From: Acidobacteriota bacterium
GTDB lineage: Bacteria > Acidobacteriota > Terriglobia > Bryobacterales > Bryobacteraceae
DNA: 64,000 bases
Reading direction: 5' to 3'
Assembly (NCBI GenBank): GCA_016185425.1
Contig: JACPNQ010000014.1
Coordinates: 1-64,000, forward strand
Below, in pieces: positions 43,380 through 51,175 of the stretch (the stretch's first letter is position 1; the number at the start of each line of letters is the position of its first letter). The notes under the pieces are model-generated. The model saw nothing but the letters and a program-made list of their open reading frames with translations, searched no databases and was not told where the DNA came from. The position numbers and the translations under genes were made by a program.

Positions 43380-45707
43380 ATGCGCTGGGTTTGGCTGATT
43401 ACCGCGGCGGTATATGGGGCGTCTATCGAGCCCGACAGAATTGTGTTGAGTGGCGCCGGCGCGACGCAACAGTTGCTGGTTTCCGGTGCGGATTGCCGGG
43501 TTAGCTCGTCGGATACGCGGATTGCCGCTGTGGCCGGCCTGGGGGTGACGGGGCGCACGAAAGGCGAAGCGGAGATTCGCGCCGTATGCGGAAAAGAGAC
43601 GGCGCGCATTCGCGTGGAGGTGCGGGATCAGGCGGGCGGACAATGGGAGCCACGGTTTTCGCCGGACGTTGTGTCCGCACTGACGATCAAAGGGTGCAAC
43701 GGGTCGGGGTGCCACGGATCGCCGGCCGGGCAGAACGGATTCAAGCTTTCGCTGTTTGGATATGACGTCGAAGCCGATCATGGAATGGTTCTGAAGCGTG
43801 TGAACTTGCAGGAGCCGGAAAAGAGCCTGCTACTGCGGAAGCCACTGTTCGATGTTCCGCATGGCGGCGGGCGGCTGATGACGCGAGATTCCGATGAGTA
43901 CAAGACGTTACTGACGTGGCTGCGACAGGGGGCGAAGGCGACATCGGGCGGAGCGCGCGTTCTGCAAATGGAGATGTACCCGCGGGAGGTGATATTTTCC
44001 GGCGGACGGCAGAAGGTGGTGGTGATCGGGCGGATGTCGGATGGGACCACGCGCGACATGACGCGCGAGGTGCGGTATTCGACGAGTGACGAGGCGGTGG
44101 CGCGCGTTGCGGCGAGCGGGGAGGTGGAGGCCGGGTCGCGAGGGATGGCGACGATTCTGGCGCGCGGGATGGGACAAGTGGCGGCGATGCGCGTGGGCGT
44201 GACCGCGGACGGCGATGCGATGCCGCTGGCGGTGAATAACTTTATCGATGAACTGGCCGGCGCGCGGCTGCGGCAGATGAAGGTGAACCCCGCGCCATTG
44301 ACCACGGACACGGAGTTCCTGCGGCGTGTTTATCTGGACGCGATTGGGCGGCCGCCGGCGCCGGAAGAGACGCGCGCGTTTTTGGCCCAGCCGGACCGTG
44401 CGGCGCTGATCGATACGCTGCTGGCGAAGCCGGAATATGGGTCGTTCTGGACGGTGAAGTTTGAGGATTGGTTCCGGAACAATCAGGTGAATTCGCAGGG
44501 ACGCGGAATGGGCGTTTTCAAAGAATGGATTCGCGAGTGCCTGGCGGAAGACCGGCCGTACGACCGAATGGTGCGCGAGATTCTGACCAGCGACGGAGAT
44601 ACTTTTCTACGCCCGGAGACGGCATTCTGGGCGCCGGCGACGGACTTCATGTTGAAGAGATTTGAAGTCAACAAGGCTGTACCGACGGTGACCCGGCTAT
44701 TCCTCGGCGTGCGTCTGGAGTGCGCGGAATGCCACAACCATCCGCTGGAGAACTATACACAGGACGACTTTTACGGGTTGTCGGCGTTCTTCGCGCGGCT
44801 GCGTGTGAAGCACGGCATGGGTGAGTATCGCCGGACCTGGTATCTGGAGGATGACGGCGAACTGTCGCATCCCGTGACAAAGAAACCCGTGTTGCCGAAA
44901 TTGTTAGGCGGAGATACTGTTCAGGCCGGGGACGGCGTGGACCGCCGCGAAGCGCTGGCGAAGTGGATTACGGCTCCGGGCAATCCGTACTTCGCACGTG
45001 CGACGGTGAACCGCATCTGGCATGAATACTTTCAAACCGGGATTGTGGAGCCTTTCGACGACATGCGGCTGAGCAATCCGGCGACAAATCCCGAACTGCT
45101 CGACCGGTTGGCAAAGCATTTCGTGGAGAGCGGATTCCGGTTGAAAGCCTTGCATCGCGTGATTCTCAATTCGCGGACGTATCAGCTTTCGTCGCGGCGG
45201 AAGGGCGACGCGCCGGAGGCGTTGGAGAGAATGCTATTCGCCCGCTATCAGCCGCGAAAGCTGCCCGCGGAAGTGCTATTGGATTCGTTGTCGCAGGTGA
45301 CGGGAGTGCCGCAAACCTTTATGTTTCATCCCAAGGGGACGCGGGCAATGGACGTCTATATCCCCGACCAGCCCGACTCCTTCCTGGTGACGTTCGGGTT
45401 TCCGCGCAGGGACATCCTGTGCGAGCGGGCCGGTGCACCGACACTGGCGCAGACGTTGCATCTGATGAATGGCAAGACGATTCAGGCGAAGGTGGAGGAA
45501 AAGGACAATGTCCTCGCCGCATGGGAGGCGATGCCGGACCGCGAGGTAGTGACGGCGCTTTATGAGCGCGCTCTGGCGCGGCGGCCGAATGATACGGAGT
45601 TGGGGATGGCGATGGAGTTTTTGAAGGCGGGCGTGTCGCGGCGAAAGGCGCTGGAGGGGTTGTTGTGGGCTACCCTGGTGTCGAAGGAATTTCAGTTGAA
45701 TTATTGA
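43380..45707 (+). CDS. DUF1549/DUF1553 protein with Ig-like domain and Cys-His motifs
   Basis: The 775-residue exported protein starts with a short signal peptide (MRWVWLITAAVYGAS), then a beta-sandwich domain (RIVLSGAGATQQLLVSGADC). CNGSGCHGS near residue 102 is a degenerate cytochrome-c-like CxxxCH. A BIG2-type Ig domain spans about 200-270 (DGTTRDMTREVRYSTSDEAV). DUF1549 (about 285-470, TDTEFLRRVYLDAIGRPPAP, CAECHNHPLENYTQDDFYGL, a real CxxCH) and DUF1553 (about 515-740, FARATVNRIWHEYFQTGIVE) follow. The function of the family is unknown. It is always next to DUF1501 genes, as here (ten bases on), and may be a haem-binding surface protein in polysaccharide breakdown. Confidence 0.88.
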   Translation: MRWVWLITAAVYGASIEPDRIVLSGAGATQQLLVSGADCRVSSSDTRIAAVAGLGVTGRTKGEAEIRAVCGKETARIRVEVRDQAGGQWEPRFSPDVVSALTIKGCNGSGCHGSPAGQNGFKLSLFGYDVEADHGMVLKRVNLQEPEKSLLLRKPLFDVPHGGGRLMTRDSDEYKTLLTWLRQGAKATSGGARVLQMEMYPREVIFSGGRQKVVVIGRMSDGTTRDMTREVRYSTSDEAVARVAASGEVEAGSRGMATILARGMGQVAAMRVGVTADGDAMPLAVNNFIDELAGARLRQMKVNPAPLTTDTEFLRRVYLDAIGRPPAPEETRAFLAQPDRAALIDTLLAKPEYGSFWTVKFEDWFRNNQVNSQGRGMGVFKEWIRECLAEDRPYDRMVREILTSDGDTFLRPETAFWAPATDFMLKRFEVNKAVPTVTRLFLGVRLECAECHNHPLENYTQDDFYGLSAFFARLRVKHGMGEYRRTWYLEDDGELSHPVTKKPVLPKLLGGDTVQAGDGVDRREALAKWITAPGNPYFARATVNRIWHEYFQTGIVEPFDDMRLSNPATNPELLDRLAKHFVESGFRLKALHRVILNSRTYQLSSRRKGDAPEALERMLFARYQPRKLPAEVLLDSLSQVTGVPQTFMFHPKGTRAMDVYIPDQPDSFLVTFGFPRRDILCERAGAPTLAQTLHLMNGKTIQAKVEEKDNVLAAWEAMPDREVVTALYERALARRPNDTELGMAMEFLKAGVSRRKALEGLLWATLVSKEFQLNY

Positions 45708-45717
45708 GAGGGACGGA

Positions 45718-46968
45718 ATGCTAACCGATCGGCGCGACTTTCTCCGTTTGGGCAGCCTGGCATTTGGCGGGCTGCAATTGCCGTCGCTGCTGGCGGCGGA
45801 GCAGGGGAAGAGCGAGCGGTCCTGCATTGTTATCTTTCAGAACGGAGGGGCGAGCCAGCTCGACTTTTTCGATCCGAAGCCGGACGCGCCGCACGATGTG
45901 CGCGGGAGTTTCGGATCGGTCCCGACATCGGTGCCTGGCGTGCATTTTTCGGGCTTGCTGCCGCGCACGGCGAAGGTATTGGATAAGTTCGCCGTGATCC
46001 GCTCGATGCACTCCGACGAAGCGATTCATGAACGCGCGCGGCAGTATATTTTCAGCGGGACGAAACCGCGCAACGATCTGTTGCACCCGAGCTTTGGGGC
46101 AGTAGTGTCGAAGGAGTGGGGCGCGAAGAATGGCTTGCCGCCGTTTGTGGTGATCCCGGACAAGGACCTGTCGGCGGAGGCCGGATTTCTAGGGCCGGCC
46201 CACGATCCGTTTGTTACCGGCGATCCGAACGCAAAGGGATTTGCCGTGAAGGATCTGACACTGCCGGCGGGCGTGACCGATGAAGAGTCGCAGGCGCGGC
46301 GAGCGCTGTTGGCCAAGATGGACCGGGAGTTTGAACGGGTGACGTCGTCTCCGTTATTGAGCGATATGGATGAGTTTTCGGTAAAGGCTCTGGAGTTGAT
46401 CGCCTCGCCCGCGGCGCGCAAGGCGTTCGACATTCACGCCGAGCCGGACAAGTTGCGTGACGAGTATGGGCGCACGGGGATCGGCCAGGGGTGCCTTCTT
46501 GCCCGGCGGCTGATCGAATCCGGCTCGCGGCTGGCCACGGTGTTTCATGGTGGATACGACACACACCGCGAACATGAAAAGGGTGCGAAGAAGATCACGA
46601 CAGATTTCGACCAGGCGTTTCCGGCTTTGCTCGAAGACCTGTATCAGCGCGGGTTGCTGGCGACGACTCTGGTGTTGGTAATCGGTGATTTCGGGCGCAC
46701 ACCGAAGCTGAATTTTTCAGGCGGTCGCGACCACTGGCCCCGCGGGTTCTCTGTGGGGTTGGCGGGCGCGGGAATTCGTGGAGGCGCCGTAGTCGGCAAA
46801 AGCGATGCGCAGGCCGGCGAGCCGGTGGACCGCCCGGTGACGATCGAGGATCTGGGCGCGACGGTTTATAAAGCGCTGGGGATCGACGTGCACAAGGAGT
46901 ACCATGCGAACGGCCGGCCGGTGCGAATCAATAAAGACGGCACTCCGGTGCAGGAGTTGTTTGGGTGA
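45718..46968 (+). CDS. DUF1501 protein, Tat-exported
   Basis: Starts with TDRRDFLRLGSLAFGG, a twin-arginine signal (RRDFLRLG). The 416-residue product has the DUF1501 fold, related to sulfatases and alkaline phosphatases: CIVIFQNGGASQLDFFDPKP, then RSMHSDEAIHERARQYIFSG, LATVFHGGYDTHREHEKGAK and LVLVIGDFGRTPKLNFSGGR. DHWPRGFSVGLAGAG is conserved in the family near the C-terminus. The Tat route implies that it folds in the cytoplasm, possibly with a metal. The gene overlaps its successor by four bases (GTGA-type). It belongs to the DUF1553 operon and may hydrolyse esters on extracellular material. No substrate is known for the family. Confidence 0.88.
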   Translation: MLTDRRDFLRLGSLAFGGLQLPSLLAAEQGKSERSCIVIFQNGGASQLDFFDPKPDAPHDVRGSFGSVPTSVPGVHFSGLLPRTAKVLDKFAVIRSMHSDEAIHERARQYIFSGTKPRNDLLHPSFGAVVSKEWGAKNGLPPFVVIPDKDLSAEAGFLGPAHDPFVTGDPNAKGFAVKDLTLPAGVTDEESQARRALLAKMDREFERVTSSPLLSDMDEFSVKALELIASPAARKAFDIHAEPDKLRDEYGRTGIGQGCLLARRLIESGSRLATVFHGGYDTHREHEKGAKKITTDFDQAFPALLEDLYQRGLLATTLVLVIGDFGRTPKLNFSGGRDHWPRGFSVGLAGAGIRGGAVVGKSDAQAGEPVDRPVTIEDLGATVYKALGIDVHKEYHANGRPVRINKDGTPVQELFG

Positions 46969-48749
46969 CACTGCGCCTGTACGCGGTGTTGATGGCGAGC
47001 GCGTTGGCGGCGGCGGATCATGAACCTCCCGCGTTGACGCGCGTCCATCCGTTGGGAGGGCGTGCGGGCAGCATTGTGGAAGTTGAGATTCTTGGCGCCA
47101 AACTCGAGGGAACGACGGGCGTGGAATTCGATTCACGAGACTTGGTGTGGGAGCAGACGACGCTACGGGAGGCCGGGCGAGTGAAGGGGGTTGTGTCGAT
47201 TGGTCGCGGAGCGGCGCCGGGCGGGCACATGCTGCGCGCCATAACGGCACAAGGACCATCGACTTCGCTGCTGTTCAACGTTGGGCAGTATCCGGCATTC
47301 GTCGAAGGCGAGCAGCGCGCTTTGCCCTCGCTGCCAGCGGAGATTTATGGGCGGCTGGACGGCGCGGCGGATATCGATACGTATTGGTTTTCCGTGAACA
47401 CTGGGGAACGGTGGGTATTCGATCTACAGGCGATGGAGCATGGCTCGGCCGTCGAGGCGCGGATGATTTTGATCGACCGCGCGGAGGCCAAGCTGGCGTA
47501 CAACGACGATCGCGACGCGTTCAATGAGAATCCGCTGATCGAGCACACGTTCGCCAAGAGCGGCATTTATGGCGTCCGGCTGGACCAGTATCGCGGACCG
47601 CGCGGCTTCACATTTGGAAAGAACAACGGGTACGTTTTGCGAGTGTCCCAGTTGCCGCGTGTGCGGTCCGTGGCGCCGCTGGGCGCGCGGCGCGGCGGGA
47701 AGGCGCGGTTCGTCTTGCGCGGATCCGGGTTCGGCGGCGTTAGCAACGTGTATCTGACGGAAGTGCGGCGCGCCGAATACGCGCGGATGACGTATCCATA
47801 CACGATGCCGATTCGGTTTGGCGAGGACACGAGCGGGCGTGTGGACGGGAAAGTGATCAGCCGCGCGGATGAAATGTTGGAAGCGGCATTTGTGATTCCG
47901 GAGCCGGTTAGTAAAGGGCTCTGGAAGTTATGGCTGACCGGTCCCGCGGGCGTAGCCGAGGGGTTGCCGATCGAAATCGGCGACGATACGGAGTTTACTG
48001 AAGGCGAGCCGCTGCCCGAACGTTTTCCATTTACCGTGAACGGCTCGCTGCTTCATGCCCGCGAGCGCGACCTCTACCGTGTTGCCGGCCGGAAGGGCGT
48101 GCCCATTCACATCTCGACACTAAGCGCGCAGTTGGGCGGGCCGCTGCTTGATACGGTGTTGACGCTGCGAGATGCGGCCGGGAAGAAGGTGGCGGAGAAT
48201 GACGACGTTGTGGCGGGCTGGGGCGGATTACTGGGCAACCCGGATAGTAGTTTGTTCTATACGCCGTTGAGCGATGGACCGCTGCAATTGGAGGTGCGCG
48301 ACCGGCTGAACCGCGGAGGAGAATTGTTCCCGTATCGGCTAAAGTTCGACAGTGCGCGTCCGGGGTTTCAGTTGTTCACAACGCCGGAGAATTTTTCGGT
48401 GAGGCGCGGCGGTACGGCGGTGATGAAGGTACACCTGGTACGCGAGGCTGGGTTTGCAGGCGAGGTGGATGTGTGGGTGGAAGGACTGCCAGGATTGAGA
48501 GGAAGATTTCGCGCGGACCAGTTCTTTGAGCCGAATGCCGATGGGGCGGACATGTTGATTCCGGAGATGGAGCTGCGCGCACAGGCGCCGGAGAAGACTG
48601 GCGTCTATCCGGTCCGCGTATTCGGGCGTGCCGTGGACGGCCGCGTTGCCGAAGGACACACGGCAACGATGATCGGCCCGATTTATCAGGGCGACTGGAA
48701 TTTCTTCCGCCGGCCGGTCCCGGAGATTACGCTGACGGTGGTGGAGTAG
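46965..48749 (+). CDS. Pre-peptidase C-terminal (PPC) domain protein
   Basis: The GTG at 46965 overlaps the previous stop. A signal peptide ends near residue 17 (ASALAAADH). The 594-residue mature part has a repeated IPT/TIG-like and PPC domain layout: LTRVHPLGGRAGSIVEVEIL, then GRLDGAADIDTYWFSVNTGE, WVFDLQAMEHGSAVEARMIL, and again FPFTVNGSLLHARERDLYRV. PPC domains are beta-sandwich modules for attachment to proteins or surfaces. The protein lacks catalytic motifs. As last of the DUF1553-DUF1501-PPC trio it is probably a surface partner of the other two. The stop is followed by a 185-base gap before the next plus-strand gene. Confidence 0.8.
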   Translation: MTLRLYAVLMASALAAADHEPPALTRVHPLGGRAGSIVEVEILGAKLEGTTGVEFDSRDLVWEQTTLREAGRVKGVVSIGRGAAPGGHMLRAITAQGPSTSLLFNVGQYPAFVEGEQRALPSLPAEIYGRLDGAADIDTYWFSVNTGERWVFDLQAMEHGSAVEARMILIDRAEAKLAYNDDRDAFNENPLIEHTFAKSGIYGVRLDQYRGPRGFTFGKNNGYVLRVSQLPRVRSVAPLGARRGGKARFVLRGSGFGGVSNVYLTEVRRAEYARMTYPYTMPIRFGEDTSGRVDGKVISRADEMLEAAFVIPEPVSKGLWKLWLTGPAGVAEGLPIEIGDDTEFTEGEPLPERFPFTVNGSLLHARERDLYRVAGRKGVPIHISTLSAQLGGPLLDTVLTLRDAAGKKVAENDDVVAGWGGLLGNPDSSLFYTPLSDGPLQLEVRDRLNRGGELFPYRLKFDSARPGFQLFTTPENFSVRRGGTAVMKVHLVREAGFAGEVDVWVEGLPGLRGRFRADQFFEPNADGADMLIPEMELRAQAPEKTGVYPVRVFGRAVDGRVAEGHTATMIGPIYQGDWNFFRRPVPEITLTVVE

Positions 48750-48752
48750 CGG

Positions 48753-48917
48753 CTAGTATTCGGAACCGATGAGGACTTCCTCGCCGAAGCCGCCATTGTG
48801 CGTGGGATCGCGATTCACCGAGTTGCGGGCGGGAAGCACGCGGATGGGCCGGGCGCAATAAAAAGAAGCCAGATTCGTCTGGACATCGTTTTCGCTTCCG
48901 TTTAGCGCGCAGGCCAT
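48753..48917 (-). CDS. Possible small protein or fragment
   Basis: The minus strand encodes 54 residues (MACALNGSENDVQTNLASFY, ending NSVNRDPTHNGGFGEEVLIG plus SEY). AGAGAGGG precedes the ATG by a few bases. It is not a shadow of any plus-strand gene. There is no recognised family. It may be a fragment of a longer gene or a real small protein. Confidence 0.35.
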   Translation of the reverse strand: MACALNGSENDVQTNLASFYCARPIRVLPARNSVNRDPTHNGGFGEEVLIGSEY

Positions 48918-48935
48918 CTGTTACCCTCTCTACAA

Positions 48936-50351
48936 ATGAGGTTAGCCACACTACTCCTGCTCAACGCGGCGTTCCTCTTCGCGCAGCCGAAAGAACTGGA
49001 TTGGAAGCAGATCGACGCGGAAGCGCTGCAGCATTTTTCGGCGCTCGTTCGGATCAACTCAACCGATCCAGGCGGCAGCGAGAAGCCTGTTGTCGACTAT
49101 TTGAAGGCGGTATTGGACAAGGAAGGCATTGAGTCGAAGATCTTCACACGCACGAACCTGGCCAACCCGGAAATCGTGCGGCCGAATATCGTCGCGCGGT
49201 TGAAGGGCAACGGAAAGAAGAAACCGCTGCTGATTGTGGGCCACACCGACACGGTGAATATCGACCCGAAAAAGTGGGCGCACGGTCCGTTCTCGGCGGA
49301 CCGCGAGGATGGCTACATTTACGGCCGCGGCACTGTGGACGACAAGGATAACCTGACAGCCGCGCTGATGTCGATCCTGCTGGCGAAGCGGCAGGGACAG
49401 GCGCTCGACCGCGACATCATATTCCTGGCCGAGGCCGGAGAGGAAGGCGCAACGTCGATTGGTATTGCGTTCCTGGTGCGCGAGCATTTCGAAGACTTGG
49501 ATGCGGAGTATTGCCTGGCGGAAGGCGGGTCGGCCGTGCGCACGGGCGGGAAGTTGAAATTCGTGTCGATTCAGACGACAGAGAAGATTCCGCGCGGCGT
49601 GAAGCTAATCGCAAGCGGAGTGGCGGGTCACGGATCGGTACCGTTACGGACGAATCCCGTGGCGCACATTGCGAAGGCCGTGGCGAAGGTGGCTGACTGG
49701 CAGCCGCCGATGAAGCTGAACGATACAACACGCGCGTATTTCGAACGGCTGGCCGCAATATCCACGCCGGAGGAGAAGGAGCGCTATAACGGCATTCTCA
49801 ATCCGGAAAAGACCGATGCCATTCAGGAATACCTCGCGATCTATGAGCCTCGCCACAACTCCATGCTGCGGACGTCGGTATCGCCGAATATCATTCAGGC
49901 CGGGTATCGCTCCAACGTGATTCCATCGACAGCGGAGGCGACGCTGGATATTCGTGCGCTACCCGATGAGGACATGACGAAGTTCTACGACACGCTGAAG
50001 AGCGTGATCAACGATCCGGTAATTAAGATTGTGCCGGCTACGGGATCGGGGCGGCCGCTCGCGCCGTCATCCGCGCTGGACAACGAGGCATTTCGCACGA
50101 TTGAGGCTGTCGCGAAGAAGCATTACGACGGGGCGGCCGTGCTGCCGGCGATGGCGACAGGTGCGACGGATATGTCGTTTCTCCGGGCCAAGGGAATGCA
50201 GTGCTACGGTGTAGGTCCCGCGATTGATTCCGAGGACGGGCCGAAGGGCTTTGGCGCGCACAGCGACCAAGAGCGGATACTGGAGGCCTCGCTGTACCAG
50301 TTCGTGAAATTTCATCATGACCTGGTGGTGCAGTTGGCGGGAGCAAAGTAG
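48936..50351 (+). CDS. M20-family metallopeptidase, exported
   Basis: The signal peptide MRLATLLLLNAAFLFAQ ends near residue 17. The product (471 residues) carries the M20 zinc sites: H103 and D105 (LLIVGHTDTV), D135 (GRGTVDDKDN), catalytic E169 and metal E170 (LAEAGEEG), and a later His in GAHSDQERIL. A dimerisation domain lies between (VSIQTTEKIPRGVKLIASGV). The family hydrolyses peptides or N-acyl amino acids with two zincs. Being exported it probably works in the periplasm. The stop overlaps the next gene's GTG by one base, so they share a transcript. No substrate specificity can be read. Confidence 0.88.
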   Translation: MRLATLLLLNAAFLFAQPKELDWKQIDAEALQHFSALVRINSTDPGGSEKPVVDYLKAVLDKEGIESKIFTRTNLANPEIVRPNIVARLKGNGKKKPLLIVGHTDTVNIDPKKWAHGPFSADREDGYIYGRGTVDDKDNLTAALMSILLAKRQGQALDRDIIFLAEAGEEGATSIGIAFLVREHFEDLDAEYCLAEGGSAVRTGGKLKFVSIQTTEKIPRGVKLIASGVAGHGSVPLRTNPVAHIAKAVAKVADWQPPMKLNDTTRAYFERLAAISTPEEKERYNGILNPEKTDAIQEYLAIYEPRHNSMLRTSVSPNIIQAGYRSNVIPSTAEATLDIRALPDEDMTKFYDTLKSVINDPVIKIVPATGSGRPLAPSSALDNEAFRTIEAVAKKHYDGAAVLPAMATGATDMSFLRAKGMQCYGVGPAIDSEDGPKGFGAHSDQERILEASLYQFVKFHHDLVVQLAGAK

Positions 50352-51154
50352 TGCGCGTGTTGTTTTTACTGGCGGTGGCCGCCTGGGCACAGAAGCCCGA
50401 TCCATACGGATATGTCATCCGGGTCCCTAAACTGGAGCGGGCAGTGACGGTGGACGGCCATCTTGCCGAGTGGAAGGACTACGCGTTCAGCGACGGCGTG
50501 TGGGACATCGCTCGTCTGCGGCATTCGCCCTGGTACGATCCAGTGATCAATCGGCTGACGGTGCATGGGGACGAGCCGGGCGCGGAGGAGGATTTGGCGG
50601 CGCGTTATTACATCGCCTGGGATGAGCGGTTCTTGTACCTGGGAGCGGATGTGAAGGACAACGCCAACGATGTGACCGATCCTGCGCATGAGCCGAAGCG
50701 GTGGTACTACAAAGACGCCATCTGCTGGTTCATTGAAGCACCGCAATTGAGGACAGCGAAAAAGTTCGGCGAGGGCGACAACGCATTTTGTTTCGTCATC
50801 GACACGTCGAAACCGGCATATGGCGCATGGTGGCGGCACGGCGCGCGAGGCAAGACGTACTTGGAAGAGCCATTGCCGAAGGACGCCGTGCAGTATGCGA
50901 TCCGCCGGGGCGCACGCGGCGATTTTGTTCTGGAAGCGCGCGTGGCAATGGCGCCAACGTTGGGTGTCAGCAGCCCCGACTGGCATGCGCCGCGAGTTGG
51001 GGATACGTACAGCTTGGAGATTGTCCACACCGATCCGGACGGCGGCGATTACGGCGGACATTTTCTGATCTACGGCCGCGGCGACGACGATTCCACCTGG
51101 GGACGGATGGAGCTGACCGGACCGCAAACGCCCATAGAGCGAAAGCCGAAGTAG
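50351..51154 (+). CDS. CBM9-like (DUF1083) carbohydrate-binding-type protein
   Basis: A GTG start overlaps the M20 stop (TAGTG). A short signal peptide (MRVLFLLAVAAWAQ) is followed by about 250 residues with the CBM9-like fold: LERAVTVDGHLAEWKDYAFS, YYIAWDERFLYLGADVKDNA, YKDAICWFIEAPQL and AIRRGARGDFVLEARVAMAP. These are the usual opening W, DGxxxEW and YLGxxVxDNxx strands of carbohydrate-binding module 9. In acidobacteria such domains occur in cytochrome-associated periplasmic proteins. It lies directly upstream of a PQQ dehydrogenase. Sugar binding is likely but not shown by the sequence. Confidence 0.75.
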   Translation: MRVLFLLAVAAWAQKPDPYGYVIRVPKLERAVTVDGHLAEWKDYAFSDGVWDIARLRHSPWYDPVINRLTVHGDEPGAEEDLAARYYIAWDERFLYLGADVKDNANDVTDPAHEPKRWYYKDAICWFIEAPQLRTAKKFGEGDNAFCFVIDTSKPAYGAWWRHGARGKTYLEEPLPKDAVQYAIRRGARGDFVLEARVAMAPTLGVSSPDWHAPRVGDTYSLEIVHTDPDGGDYGGHFLIYGRGDDDSTWGRMELTGPQTPIERKPK

Positions 51155-51175
51155 CACCGATACAATCACAAAGAC

